Counted from the stretch's first letter, positions 43,952 through 59,771 are shown. The stretch is 64,000 nt of DNA from Syngnathus acus (GCF_901709675.1 NC_051104.1:8236001-8300000), one strand, 5' to 3'. Numbers and translations are program-made. Notes: generated by a model from the sequence alone, not told the origin.

Positions 43952-46900
43952 CCACAGATGGGCCTGGACAAACTGGCCCCCTTGACCTTTCAACTCCACT
44001 GTCCGGCTTTCCCGCTCCCCTCTGTAAGGCAAACATGCCGAGGAAATTCCAAGGAGATTATGGTGACCACTGGGGGAATGCGAGAAACAAACGCTAGGTG
44101 GCTAACTAGCTCGTTAGCGCGCTTGCTTTGCTAACACTCGTTCATGAAAAGTGGCAAAATATTTGTTCGAATTTGTTGCAACTTGCATTCGGGAAAGCGG
44201 CTAACTAGCGCATTAGCACACGTACGGACATTGAAAAGTTGCAGGATACGTCACTTGTAACCGAGACGCTAGGTGGCTAGCTATGCGTTCTGCCGAGCAG
44301 ATAACAGGTAGTCAGATCAAAATGTGACAAGAGAATCCCAGATGGAAATTTCAAATGTTCTTGTTTGGATTGAATTGTCAGCTCAGCGAAATAAGAGGAG
44401 ACTAGTCATTTGCCAAATCATCACTTGCCATAGATAGCCCGCAGCTATACAGGCAGTGAAGGGGGCGGGGGCCTTCCGCAGTTATCGGGGGTTCCGCTTC
44501 TTGTACCACAATTTGAATTTTAGACCCATTTAGCAGATGATTGGTGGTTTTTGGTTTGTTTGTTTGCTTGCTTGCTTGCTTAATGAATCATTTTTGAAGG
44601 TGCGTCTCACAATGCTGATTAACAGAACATTTCCCTTTTGTGGGCGTCGCACAAAGGTCGACCCATTCAGTCATTCATTTTTTTCCCCCGTGTTGCAATT
44701 TACTCACTGAATTCGAGAAAAGTGTCTCAGGGCCCAATTATCATGCGGCAAGGAGGTGGCGAGGTGTGCGTTGGGGGGGTCCGTGAGATACTTGAGCCTT
44801 TTGAGCGGCCCTGCCTTGTTTCTCCTTGAGAGACTCGTGTTTTGGCACACAAAAGGAGGATCTTCAGAGATATGCCAAGAGTCTGGAGAGCGTGTTTGCC
44901 GGACCCGTGAAGAGAGCCCTTTAACGGCCCGGCGGGACAATGGCGCATGGGCACCGGCCGCGCTCTACTTTGTCCACGCCAAGCATTTCACACGCACCCG
45001 GGGCAACACGGAGCGCAAACATTAGGATTGGGGGGGGGGGGCAATGGAGGAGGAGGATGGGTGGGGGATACGTTTTGAAAAGGCCTCTTTTTCATCTTTG
45101 TCGCCCAATCGGCGACCACGGCGTCTTATGTTTGCAAGCCCTCGCCTCATTGATTCTGACTTAGAGCATTCGCTTTTGTGGCTTTGCAAATGATTTTCTT
45201 TTCTTTGTCAAATGATCTTCAATTCAAAAGGGAAAGGGGAGATCCCGGATGTCATTAGAAGAGTTATATATTTTGAATCATGAAAATATATATTTGGGGG
45301 GGGGGGGGGGACTAGGGTTAGGGTATTTATTCTTTGATATATTAAAAAAATCAATGAAATCCCAATTTTGTTTTCATTCATTTTTGAAAAGAATGAAAAT
45401 AATACTAAAATATTTGTTCTTAATAATAAAAGCTCTACACATTTTTAAGCACGAAATGATCTTTTCTGTTCAGCTTATCATTGAAGAAGAAAAAAACAAG
45501 AAAAGTTTTTGGTTGCATTTGAACGTGGTGACGACACATATTCCGTCGTGACAGTGAGCGTGATCGCGCGCGACAACACGCATCAATCACGCACGCGACC
45601 GCCATAACTACTTTGTTATGGTGCTGCTGCTGCTGCTGCTGCTGCTAAGTGTTAAATATTAACCCCGCGCGCGCGCGGGCTGCAAACATTCCTCGGAGCT
45701 GGCTGGCGCTCCAGCCCACCTGCGGAATGCCACGCCAACTTGCTGAAGCTCGACATTGTGGGAAGGAACTCCATTAGCGACACCTTTCCGAAATCAGCCT
45801 TGGCTATACCACAGCAGGAAGTAGAAACCTACCCAAATAAAAGCACCAAACACACAGTGATGAAGACATGGGACACTAAATGCGTGTGTGTGTGTGTGTG
45901 TGTAATCCTAAAGAGAAGATGCAGATGAATGCCACCAAGATGTGTTCCGCTGCTGCTGAGGAGAGCACAAATGGGAGGGAGGGAGGGGGGAGGGAGGGAG
46001 GGAGGGAGGGCGACGTCCAATCCACCCTGAGGAGAGGGGCTGGCTATTCTATTATATGCTTTTAATGTTAGCGTTGTTTGAGAGCTCAGTGTCACAAAAG
46101 TGGAATATTACAACAACAACCAATTTAAAAACGGTTTTCATATAAATATGCTTTCTTTTTTTTTAATAATAGATCCATCACCTGTTCACCAAAACGATGT
46201 GATTTGTTTTCCAATACTAAAGCTGCAAGCTTTTCCTCGGGGGGAAAAAATGGACTCATTTTGGATTGCGTCGTTTTCATGCTCTTGTTTCCGTCCGTTC
46301 TCACCAATCGAGAGCAACAGAAAAAAGAGACAAAAAGCAAAAGTAATTGGCATCTCTTTTGTATGAAAATCCTCTCTGATTTCATTTACTGGCACTAATC
46401 CTCTCCGAGTGAGCGGCCCTTGTTGGAAGCGTCCCGAGTGTCAGTGGGAGCGTCAAATATTGCCCAAAAGTTGAGATGTTGTGGAATGTGTTTGGGGATG
46501 ATCCCCAGACGCTCCAGACTGTTTTGATTTCCCACTTGAGGGAGAAGGTGAAGAGTAATCCCCCGAGGATTCCCTCCTCTCCAGCTCTTTAGCCGCCATA
46601 AGCCACCATTCAACAGGCCCGACCCGACATGGGCTCCATACAAGCGGACCGTATTAGCCCACCGTCGGCCGGGAAGGGGGGCTTAATCTGGCTAAAGGGG
46701 GTCCCGGACGTGGCGCATTGAAGGACAGAATTCCTAATTAGTCAATTACCTCCCGGACAATGACGCGAATCCTCGCTAAGCTTCCTATCGCCGTTTTCTG
46801 GAGCCGACAAATGGCAATGGCTTCTCATGCTGCTATTTTCATATGCTAATCATGCTAATGTTTTCATAGAGAGGCTAACATGTGTCTCCTTGCAGATTTT

Positions 46901-48811
46901 TTTCTTCTTTTCATTGGCTAGCTCTGCATCCAAACGTGAGCATACAAAAATATCAGCGAGTGACAAACAATACAAACAATATGTATATATATATATACTT
47001 TGTCTATTGTAAAAAGATATTGTTCATTCATTTCTCACGCTGTTTTTCATATCCTAATAATGATCATATTTTCAGAGGATGGCTAACACGGGTTCTCATC
47101 TAGCATTTGTTTCAGCTAGCGCCTCAACGTTAGAAGCTTTCTGGGGCATTTTTGACACATTGATAGGAGTACGCATAGTTAGCATTTTGAGCTAACACCG
47201 GTGAATATATATATATATATATATCATTTTTCTCAATGCCATTTTGCTCGGCTAGTAACGGCTCGGTCGGACATTTTCCGAATATTTGCTCCATCCCAAA
47301 GCGCCACGGCGAAGCGTCTGAAGCAGCGCGTGTCGGATCGGTGGCCTGACAATTATCTGGCTGGCTGGAGAGGCCTGGCATTGAGTCGGCCGGCGAGACA
47401 TCAGAGGAGGGAGGCTCCTCTCCCGAGATCCCAGGTATTAGCGCCACGTCTGAATTAACAGGATGCGCATAGTTTGGCCGACATGTCACGTCTTAGCCGC
47501 GCTTGGCTGCGAATTCTTCCGTGAAGCCCCCTTTTCTGCTTCTTTCGCAAGCTCCCAATGAGGCCTTAAGCCCTTCGCCGCAAGATGAATGCTGAGTGCT
47601 AAATTAATTTCAGGCATTTTCTTTTGTGCGCTGACAAAAAAAAAGAAAAAGGAACGAGCAGGTTGCTCGGCGGCTTCCGCGGCCGTTGACAGACGCGTGT
47701 TTGCCCAGGTGTCAGGCCTCCCCGCTCTGCAGACAGCGCGGGGTTTGTCCGCACGGCAAAAAAAAAAAGGGCCTTAATTGTACACAGCGCCTTCATTCAG
47801 AGCGGCTGGGAAAAGAATTCCGAAAAAAGTCATCGGACGGGGGACTAAATAGCGGCGCCCCTTGTTGAGATGTTGAAACATGCCCCCCTGCATTCAAGTG
47901 ATGCAGCAGCAGCAGCAGCAGCAATAAAAGGAAAAGCGTGCATTCAGTGGAAGACCAAAGGAAGATGTGCACTCAGCGGCCTTTTCATTAGGCACACCTG
48001 CACTATTTAACCACCTCCAATACACGATCCGCAATGGCTTATAAAAGGCTTTTCTAAACTGTTAATAAATTGCCCATTCCATTTTATGGCATGATTCTTC
48101 TCCACAAAAGACTCGCTATGTGGCAACTTTGCTTCAATAAGTTTGCACATTTGTATGGCATGATGAATTATGATTTAGCCTCATCATTGGATTATTAAGC
48201 CTTCACAAAGTGCTCGCTCGCTCACTCACAATGAGTTCCATAACTATCAAAAATGTGCTTATTACACTTTTTGTGGCCTGATCAGTCAGTCAAAAATGCC
48301 CCCAAAACCACTTGACTCACTATTTGGCAAGTGGGTATGACTGTCCGTGTTATCGCTAGAACTTTATAAAGTCATTGCCATTCGTTAGCCGCTAAAGTAT
48401 TCATAAATAGTTCAGTCCTTTGTGACATGATGCAAGCTCACTATTTGGCAAGTCAATTAGGATGTAACAGATTGTGCAGATGTACCTCATGTTGTGGTTG
48501 TTGGTTTTAGCTAGCTAGCTAGCTAGCTAGCCAAGGTCCAGCCGTGTGTGTTTTGTTGCAGGTCGCGATCAAAAATAAATGTGCTTTGACGGCGGTCTCA
48601 CTGTTTGCTTTGTGTGTGCACGTATTAGGCTGCTTGTTATGTCTGCATTTGGAGCACTGGGCTGAGTGATGGCTGCACAGCTGCTTGTTTGGTGGATGTC
48701 CCTGAACTCCCTCTGGCCTTTTTTGGCCAACAAATTGAAGCATTTTGGGCCAAGATGGCACCCATTGGCACCAAGCAAGCCAGGCGTTCCGTCGCACCAT
48801 TGCTTTCGAGC

Positions 48812-48854
<43 letters not shown>

Positions 48855-49460
48855 GCTTCTATTGTCAGTGGAATTATAGCATGCTGCTATTAGCATGTTC
48901 ACCCAAATGCTAATGTTAGTCACTCGTAGGGAGGGAGGGAGGGAGGGAGGGAGGGAGTGTCGCGGCTTGGGAACAAAACATCTCGGAGGAGGTCGTGTGC
49001 TCACACGCTAACATGTCTGCAAGTTTATATTTGCCTCTTTCCAGTTGATATAAGGGATCCCGAAGTAAGACGGCGGGAGAAATCCAGCGACTTGAAAGAG
49101 TTCCGGGACAAAAAAGGGCGGAGGTGTTTTGGGATCGGTTTTTCCACCGGCTGGGAAAGGAATCGGAATCCTTTGCCACTTCATTTGCCGGCCGCGTTTT
49201 TTGCCTTTCTTTTTCGAAATACTCGCGCACGGTTTTGTTTTTCTAAGCCGCCAACACAACAAAGTGCGGCGCGGCCATCAGCACCTTAAGCGAGTAAAAG
49301 CATTTGGCTTTTATGAGCTAAAGCCGCCTCGTATTTGCTTTGCCACAATAGGGAAAAAGGACTTTTTAAAACAAGTGTGTGTGCGCGCGTGCGCGCAGGA
49401 TGACATGAAAGAGCCGCGCAAATGAATTGAATGTTGTTGTTTTTTCCATTGAAGAAGGAG
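43952..49460. other. Intergenic shh regulatory interval, part 3
   Basis: No gene seen in 5.5 kb. Less repetitive stretches with homeodomain-like AT cores are 44300-44720, 45130-45560, 46060-46400, 46720-47200, 47460-47600 and 47980-48500. Repeats include a G-run at 45297-45310, (CTG)n at 45625-45647, (GT)n at 45882-45902, (GGGA)n at 45974-46010, (AT)n at 46985-46997 and 47206-47223, (CTAG)n near 48510-48532, (GTCT)n at 48815-48854 and (GGGA)n at 48929-48957. Confidence 0.45.
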
Positions 49461-49535
49461 GAGGAAAGGAAAGGAAAGGAAAGGAAAGGAAAGGAAAGGA
49501 AAGGAAAGGAAAGGAAAGGAAAGGAAAGGAAAGGA
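49461..49535. repeat. (GGAAA)n microsatellite
   Basis: About 14 pentanucleotides. Confidence 0.95.
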
Positions 49536-50079
49536 GGGCCGATGGGATCAGAGGCCTCGTTTTCCCACAAGCCTCGGCGCAGGTGATTCATCACGGCGCT
49601 CTGTCAAAGGAGCTTTCCACAACATGAGACGAACAATGACACTGTGATTGCGAGCGCGGCCGGCGGAGCCCTCGATTGAAAGATATCAGCCATACGCTCG
49701 CATCCACACACGAGAGAGGAGGAGGAGGAAATCTGAATGGGGCAAAAAGTTGTTCGCGAGAGAGAGAGAGAGAGAGAGAGGGAAGAGCGGTGGAATTACC
49801 TACAAACAAACGCATCGTTTGATAGTCAGCACTCGAGCAGCCGATATCTTTGGAAAAGACTATTAGATTATCAACGACATCCAAATATGAAACAATAATG
49901 GTATTTATAGCGTGTACAGAATATCATGTGGTGTGTATCGTTATAACGAAGGGAAATACAGGGGCCTCGGGATGGAGCCCTGAGGACCGCTTGTACGAAA
50001 AATTCTCTACAAATACGTCTGGGATATCAATTCAGCTCATTCTAAAAAGGACTTGGATGCTGGCAAATAAGAACTTTTT

Positions 50080-50134
<55 letters not shown>

Positions 50135-52452
50135 CCGTTCCCAAGCGTTACCTCAGCTCATTACCTCAAATGCTATTTACACTGAGGGACGGGAACCAGC
50201 ATTACCCCGCCGTCAATATCAGCACTTTAGGCTCGTAAAACGCTGGCCTGTCATTGAGGGAATCTCTAATTGCCGGTGACAACAACTAATATTACGGGCC
50301 GGGCCGACTCTCACTACTTGCAAAATTTGAGTTAGTCCATGTACACGCACACAAATGACATATGGCTTCATTTCCTCGTGCAACCAAAAACGCTCAGTCA
50401 ATCCAACGGTATCTATGTAATACCTTGGCGGATAAAATCGAATAAAACAAGTCAATATTCATCGCGCCATCACGGGGAGGCAGTTAACCTGTAATTACAC
50501 CGAGCCAAATATATAATTATCAAAGATGTTCGACGTGTGTCACAAGGGGAGGGGGGGGGGGGGGGCGTGCGAGGACACGTCGGGTGTTATGAAAACACAG
50601 GCTTTCCTTGTGACGGCAACATTGGCAACCTCCCGTGATTTCCCAGCCCACTGCCCAAGAAAAAGCACAACATTTATTATTGAGCGAGTTCCACAGGAAG
50701 CCAGATGTGTGATACGGAGGATGGAGACCAAGACGCTCTGTAATTGCTTCTTTCCTGCATGCAGCCTGATGCAAAAAAAAAAAAAAGGGAGACTATCCCG
50801 AAATGCACATTTAGCGTGTGAAGCAAAATGATGAAAAAAAAAATCTAAATTAGCGCCACATTCAAAAGTTGTGAAAGGTTGCGGAATTGCAACAATGGAG
50901 GCTGAGATGCTTAATTATACCAAATGCGTGTGTGTGTGTGTGTGTGTGTGTGTGGTGCGCATGTGCACTCAGATTTAAGAGGCGATGATGTAATATCAAA
51001 ACTGTTTTTATCTCAAGATGAGCATTACATCATTGCGAGCGAGCGAGCGAGCGAGGTGGAGACGAGTGAACCAGCAAAGAGAGAGTCACATGACTCCAAA
51101 GGATGGTCCGGGGGCCCCTATTGAGTCATTTTGAATGACAGGTAACAATGTTCATGTCATTCAAAATGTGACAGTTTTCTGATGGACGACAGGCTTCATC
51201 ACAAATATTCATAAATAGCAAAGCCAATGATGAAAAATGAAGAAAAAAAACCCAAGACAAATAGCACTGCTCAAAATGACTACAAACAAATGAATTGTCG
51301 CAAATATGATATTTTGCGTATTGTGATTTTCTAGCTGATGTTTGTACCTTGGCCACTAGGAGGCAGTAATACACATACAGAAATACAACTTGGTGAAACA
51401 GGTGGTGCATGGAGGATAAAGAATATAGTCCTGCAAATGTTGTTGAATTATTGTCATCGCGCGACATCTAATGAGAGTTTTGAATGCCCCGAGCTAACCA
51501 AAACGCATCCTGTCTTCAAAAGACTGGCGCTTCAAAAATGATCATCTGTGTGAAAACTTCACAGCGGCCCTTCAAAGAAGAAACAAAAAACACCCAAAAG
51601 AAAAGTGTGGCTGACGGTGTGCAGGAAGCCTCCTGTAATTGGGCCACTCCCTCCCTCGCTCCCTCCCTCCCTCCCTCATGGAAGACTACATCAAAAGATT
51701 ACAGATTACAATTTCAAGTCAAACATAAGCAGTGATGATCACAAGATGCTCAAGCGCCGGAAAGACAAATTAACATCACAGGAAAGCGCAGTCAAGGCAC
51801 TCGCTCGGGACAGCGCTTCGACGTGTGGACGAGCTGCCACGCTGCCACTTAAAGAGCACGCTCATAATTCACCCGCCGTCTGACGTCAGCGAGAAGAAAC
51901 CACATGTGAGCCAGGCGGCCGGCCTGGACGCCGTGTTCAGCGGCGGCAATCCCCCGACCGACAATCACGCAGGCAAGCGGCCACGCAGGCAGGCAGCCAC
52001 GCAGGCAGGCAGCCACGCAGGCAGGCAGCCACGCAGGCAGGCGCCTTGCAATTAAACTGACTTTCTTCTTAGGAAAACAGCCATCCTCAATCATAATCAT
52101 GAGAAGAAGCTTTCATTTGATAAAAGCACCTCTCGCCGTGTCCGCAGGCTAGCTTACACGCGGAGGGAAAAAAATCATTAGCCGCAGCTGGCGAAAAACA
52201 AAAACAATGCTCATTTTTCAAATGAATATCAAGCCCGCCCGCCCGACTGACTGACTAACTGACTCCAATTGATCGATCTGGGTGTGACTCGAATTGCGGA
52301 AAGGCGCAAGTGGGCCGTGACTCATCAGAAACGTTGCTCAGCGTTCCGTCATGACTTGGCAAATAATTGCCAGCCGGGAGGAGGTGCTGGTGGCGACGTT
52401 AACGGTGAGGTTTTGACCTTGTCTGCAGACTACAATAGGAAAGTCACAGCGC

Positions 52453-52454
<2 letters not shown>
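49536..52454. other. Intergenic shh regulatory interval, part 4
   Basis: No gene seen. Candidate non-repetitive islands are 49850-50070, 50140-50530, 50580-50920 and 51120-51600. Repeats include (GA)n at 49759-49780, (CTTT)n at 50078-50134, a G-run at 50551-50565, (GT)n at 50928-50953, and CACGCAGGCAGG units at 51970-52040. Confidence 0.45.
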
Positions 52455-52530
<76 letters not shown>

Positions 52531-52631
52531 CATCACACGACAGACCTTCTAAATCACGCGCCACAAATGTTTTAATCTCACAAATTGCTTTCTTTGCTTT
52601 TCCGCCCACGAGCGTCTTCTCTCTCTCTCTC

Positions 52632-52680
<49 letters not shown>
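52455..52680. repeat. (GT)n and (CT)n microsatellites
   Basis: A (GT)n tract at 52455-52527 and a (CT)n tract at 52617-52678 lie within 90 bp of each other in the rnf32-shh interval. Confidence 0.95.
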
Positions 52681-54439
<1,759 letters not shown>

Positions 54440-54690
54440 GGCGTTTGGTATGTTAAAAAAGACCAATATGAGTCAGGGCAAAATCGTTTCCGACAAAGAG
54501 CGAGCGCGGTAGAAAAAGACACAAAGACAAAAAAACAAGTGCAGGAATTGGGTTGCATAAGTGTACAACAGGGAATGCCTATTTTCCAAACGAAATTGAA
54601 ACTCGGAAGGAACCTTTGTGAAATGTCATCTGATTTATGACAAGAATGTGGCATTTGAACAGGGGTGTGTAGACTTTGCATACCCATGCA
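54440..54690. mobile_element. Interspersed repeat of a dispersed fish family (degenerate)
   Basis: The right end GCATTTGAACAGGGGTGTG followed by TAGACTTT recurs in part at 342-370 and 12512-12535. The body contains TGACAAGAATGTGGCATTTG and TTGGGTTGCATAAGTGTAC. I recall this motif as a frequent teleost repeat end but cannot name its class from the sequence. It has no coding capacity. Confidence 0.5.
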
Positions 54691-54944
54691 GTCTAAAATA
54701 TCGGAATATTATCATTGCGGTAATTGCCTCTCCTTCTACGGCACGCTAATGCTCTTAACATAGTTGAGTGCGCTACGCTGAGCCGCAATTAGCATTCACG
54801 CTGCAATAAAGACAAAAAGCCTCACGAACCCCGTGCACCCTTTGACACGAAGAAATACCGTGCTCTCTCATTTTCAACGGAATGGCCATGAAAATCATCA
54901 CAACAAGCAAGCCTCAGATATATCGGCATGTGTAACGAGTAAAG

Positions 54945-55222
54945 AGAGCCAATGATAGTCACGCACACATCTGGGTGTGGTGAAATTTGTCTCTGCATTT
55001 AAGCCATCCCCGAAGGGAGCAGCGAGCAGCAGCGGTGCCGCCGCCGCGCCCGGGAATCATTTGGTGATCCAACCCCCCAATTCCAACCCTTGATGCTGAG
55101 TGCCAAGCAGGGAGGCAATGGCTCCCATTTTTATAGTCTTTGGTATCCGGCCGGGGTTTGAACCCGCAACCTTCCGGTCTCAGGGCGGACACTCTACCAC
55201 TCGGCCACTGAGCGATGTCCCC
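54945..55222 (-). mobile_element. tRNA-derived SINE
   Basis: Reading minus, the head has a pol III A box TGGCCGAGTGG (55207-55197) and a B box GGTTCAAACCC (55164-55154) spaced as in a tRNA gene. About 200 bp of unrelated body follow. The tRNA-like part continues into GGCCGGATACCAAAGAC and lacks a closing acceptor stem, so it is a SINE head and not a functional tRNA gene. Confidence 0.8.
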
Positions 55223-57416
55223 TAGTGGCCGTGGGCAACATAGCCAGCCGGCCAATGTTTTGGCTTTTTTAATGCGCACAAATTACAAATAGAATGGCAC
55301 ATATATTAAGATCCATGTCAAGCTTACCAATATGGCGCTGCTACTGAAGAGCACTGGAAATGATATCATTTTTTTTTCAATAAAAGTCGGCAACCCAAAG
55401 AAAGTCACACTTGGCTATATGAAATGTTCATTTGATGGGTTTGAATGTGTTGCTAGCAAGTGTCATGAAAACAATCATGAAACAAATAGAATAGGAACAA
55501 CAAACTGTTACACTTTTACAGATAAATTCAACATCAGCAATAAAATGATAGCGTTTAGTCCGATAAAAACAGAACAGGAGGAAGAAGAAATTGCCGCCCG
55601 CGCACGCAACACTTCAATGACGAGCGACGACGGCCTTAATGCCTTTTTACGGGCAGAGCGCCCAGGCCGGGGTCAGAGTACGAGCAGATAAGAGAGGGAA
55701 AGCACAAGCAGAAAGTCCAATTCCGGCAAAAAGTCAAGATGATGTGATTCAACATAGCGACTGGCCATCACAACACGCCCGTCTCAAGAGCCAGCGTTTT
55801 CACTGTCACTGGCCGCATTCCTCCCCGACGACTTTTCCCCAAAAGCACCAAAGTCAGAACATTCAACAGGTTTTTGTGTGCTCAGCCTCCAGTCTAGCAA
55901 GTGGGTGAGCTTTTATGCACCCCCGTGTCACTTTTCGGGGAGCTGCGCAAGCGGGAGGATTTTTGCAAAAAGGCACCGAATGCTGAATGGGGGATTTTGG
56001 GGGAAATAACCCTTTGACCTTTTCAGCAGCTCCCAGGGCAGGCAAAGAAACAAAAAAAAGAAGCGGATGCTAACGTGCGCGGTGCATGCCGAACCAGCAG
56101 GGTGGCGCTATAGGCTGTAATCCTGAATCAGGCAAAGTCTGGCAATGTCGCAATGCTCGTGCGTAATAAAAATGACCTTTTGATCACGTTACGACGTCAA
56201 ACACCTGCACGTGCTCGGCCGCCTGCCTGCCATCCTCTGGCTTCTGATGTCCTCTGCCTGCCTTTTCTAAACTTCCCTGCCCTGCCCTGCCCTGCCCTGC
56301 CCTGCCCTGCAGTCGGGAAAACCTTCGAGCTTTTTTTTTCCCCTTTTCTTTCTTTAGCTTGGAGGCAGGAAAGATAAAGGGTGCGTGTGAGGAGTTTCCC
56401 ACCTGCAGCAGACGTTCACCTGGTCCGAAACAGGGAGGGCGTTTCTTATCGGCCCGCAGCGACGGGACGTACCCGAGACCCGAGCCTATTTCCAATGCAA
56501 CGATCACAACTCGTCGCTACGTCGTCAATGGCATAAAGCAAGTGTCACTGCTCAGCATTCGAGTGACTTTGAAGACGAGATGAAGCGGCCCTCCCTCGTC
56601 TTCCTTCCTATTTGCTGTATCTGACCTCTGGCGGATGACGCCAACAAATATGGCGACTTGCCCCGACATGCCCCGTCCGTCCCAGCTAGCGCGCCTCGCG
56701 TAGTCGCAATTTCTTGTTTGAATTGTACGAACTTCTCAAAAGGTTGTGTGTTGTTTTGGAGGAAAGCCGCTTTGGGATTAGTGCCGCTTTACAGAGCGCA
56801 ACGCTGAAGCGAAAACACTCGCAAGACGGCGTGTTACAACTAATTTAGAGTCAACATCCTTTTGACGCGCCGCCGCCGACGCTATTGGAAGCCACGAAAA
56901 GCAATGTTTTGTTAGGGCGCCCTGGAAGCTTGCAAAGATTGCTCCTGCTTTGTGGCTAAAACATTGTTTGGTAAGCCTCATAATAGTGCAGGTGAGCCTG
57001 GCATTTGCCTTTTCACATGTGTTGGCTTTTTTTATTTGGAAAAAATCAACATCAATTCCAGATCATAAATATGTGGTTGGATTTTGTCCCGCGTGAGCTT
57101 GCTACCTAGCACCATTTGACTTAGTCCTTATTTTGAAAAGGAACATCCCAGTCATATTTACCCTCTACTGTAAAAATGATTTCAAGAAATGTCTATAGAT
57201 AAAACACTTTGTGTATTCCTAAAGGATTTTGACGATTCATATGGAGCCTAGCAGACTACCGAACAAAACGCTGGCTAACTTGTGAACCAAGAAACATTTT
57301 CAATTCCGTACATTTTGGTGAAAATTCTACTCTTGAATGTTTTTTGTCTCAAGTGAGAGGAGAGTTTTTTGTCAAAAGTAACAGGTGTCAGTCATGGGCT
57401 GACTCACCTACAGAGT
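55223..57416. other. Intergenic shh regulatory interval, part 7
   Basis: No gene seen. About 55290-55620 and 56980-57340 are AT-rich and non-repetitive. A (CCCTG)n run of six to seven copies lies at 56277-56310. A short TCCAGCTAGCGCGCC region near 56690 is CpG-rich. Confidence 0.45.
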
Positions 57417-57496
<80 letters not shown>

Positions 57497-57564
57497 ACAG
57501 ACACACGCACGCACACGCACGCACACACGAACGCACGCACGCACGCAGACACACACACACACAC

Positions 57565-57599
<35 letters not shown>
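57417..57599. repeat. (CA)n microsatellite with (CGCA) interruptions
   Basis: This is about 180 bp of alternating purine-pyrimidine sequence, with CGCA units in the middle. The length of strict alternation makes it a potential Z-DNA former. Confidence 0.97.
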
Positions 57600-57604
<5 letters not shown>

Positions 57605-59771
57605 GCCCAACCCCCTGGCCCTCTTTCACCTCGGTTCAAAGTGGCTGTGGCTGTCTAGCCTTGGCGTTTAATGTTTAAGTATTGGGAGCGGCCCCGAGGA
57701 GAGCAAATAAAAAGCCTTTACACATGCCGGATAGCTGTGATTCCAACATTTACTGTATTGTGACATTCCCATTGTGAGCGGCGCGCGCACACCGCTGCCG
57801 CCGCCGCCGTCCTTTTTGGCTCCAACTCTCCAGGGGCAAAAGAATGTTCGGGCAAGGTGAAAAGCACAAGTGGCGACTCCACGGCAGATGTTAAAAAGAA
57901 ATAGGTGGTCATTTGATTTTTCGATTCAAAATGAGTCAAAAATGAAATAGCCATGGCTTTGCTAAATGCTCATTTCGAAAAAGTACAGCTAGCCACCTGA
58001 AAAAAAGTATTTCTACTTGGTTACTTCTCACAAGACAAAGAGGAAAGCCTATTTGCCGCCAAGGCAAACAACCCGGAAAGCCTGATACTACTTACATGTT
58101 TGTGCGCCATTATTCCCGCACTCCTAATCCGTCTAACAATGTTACAAAACATTCCGACACGAGGAGGCTTTAAGGTGCTAATTGGGAGCAGGAGGAGGTG
58201 AAGACGACTCAAGTCATGTCAACAGCGCTACCTTCAAACAAATGATTCCTCAAAATGTCAGTCAGAAGCCAACACTGCTGGCCAAAGCTAACGAGTACAC
58301 ATTTCAATGCAGCTCTCCTTACCTTTGCGCATTTCCCCGCCCCGCGCCTGCTTGAAAGTGCCTTTGGATCTTCACCCGACCGAGCTGATCACGGGCGGAG
58401 AAACTGCCTGTGGGGGCGATGACAGTATATAAATGACAAGTGCAGACTTTCTCCAGTTTCCATAACATGCCCTCTCAAATGTTCATTGGTTGACTTCATA
58501 CTATGCTTGTCTGATTGTTAAAAAGTTGGAAAGAGATGCGTTCAGAGAAAAGAAGCAAAAGTGGATTAGCCGTCACACACACGAATGGTGTAAGAATTGT
58601 ACTAAGTTCATTTTGGTTTTCCTTTTTAATGACTTCGCTGGTTCTTTTATCTCAAACAAATGATTTTAGGTGCATTAATAATAATAATAATAATCCGACC
58701 TCAATCCCTCAACAAGTGTTTGTGGGGAAGCAGCCTACCAAAAAAAAAGTGGGGGTTCCACCCCAGCCCAGTAGGTGGCAACAATGAGCACTGGATTTAC
58801 ACCAATGATCCAAATCCAGGAGATCAACCTGGCAAATGCACTTTTTGCTTCAAAGGTCAGGTGCATTTGCTACTTTTTGGATGTAGTCACACGTTACTAT
58901 AATAAATAAGGTTCTACTCCCTCCAGGCGGCCAGCACTAACTTTCATATTAAGGGGAAGTAGCATTGCGTCGAATCTGGCCACAACACAGACCTCCGCCA
59001 AGGCAGAAGGACAACTCCAACGGATTCATCACATCATGAACATTTTGAAACAGCTTTTCATTCCACTCAATTGTCCCTCAGGGTATCATCACTGCAGCGT
59101 CTCAATGGGATGAAGGGGAATAATAAATCCAACAATTCAGCCACCGCTTGCCAAGCGTGCGCCATCTTTTGGCGGCGGCGGCGGCGGCGGACAACGTGGG
59201 CGAGTGGCAGGTTGGTCGGCGAGCCAACGTGGAGGTCGGCCAGGGTGAGCTTTAATGAGACGCAAAGCGCGACCAAAGACTGCCATCCAAATCATGCACA
59301 CGCTTCCTGTTGTTACGTATATACCCTTCCTGTTATGTAGTATATACTAGTCAATGATTTGACACACCAACTGTGCTTTGTTGTTGTTTTGACACCACCA
59401 TATTTCATTTGCTTCTCATTTGTGGTGGCAAAATGTTGGAAGCAGGGAATTTATTTGCAAAAAAGACACAGCAAGTTGCCCATATGGAATGGGCAGAATA
59501 TGAAATAGACCAAGTCAATCCAAAATGTATGTCTTAGAAGAAAGCAAAAGAAACACTCACTATTGCAGCAGGCCACAGGAGAGCAACAGAAGCAAGCAAA
59601 GAACTGACGAGACAACGTGGTCCACCTGCCAAATATGATGAACGTGTTTGTGCTCTACAAAAAAGATGGTTTTTTTTTTTTTAGCTTTACGCAATGGAAT
59701 GAGTGGCTTTTATGAGTTCTAACAATGACAGGAAGAATCACTAGCTAGTATGCATAGCCAAGCATGTAAGT
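57600..59771. other. Intergenic shh regulatory interval, part 8 (shh-proximal)
   Basis: No gene seen. Non-repetitive stretches at 57890-58320, 58420-58720, 58780-59130 and 59290-59760 could hold shh-proximal enhancers. Short (AAT)n at 58676-58694 and (CGG)n at 59171-59189 are present. Confidence 0.45.

Noticed and set aside
45308-45326. Telomere-like TAGGGTTAGGG
   Set aside because: Fewer than two full hexamers are present next to a G-run, too few for an interstitial telomere.
55145-55222. Functional tRNA gene
   Set aside because: A and B boxes are present, but the acceptor stem does not close and the sequence runs on into a SINE body.
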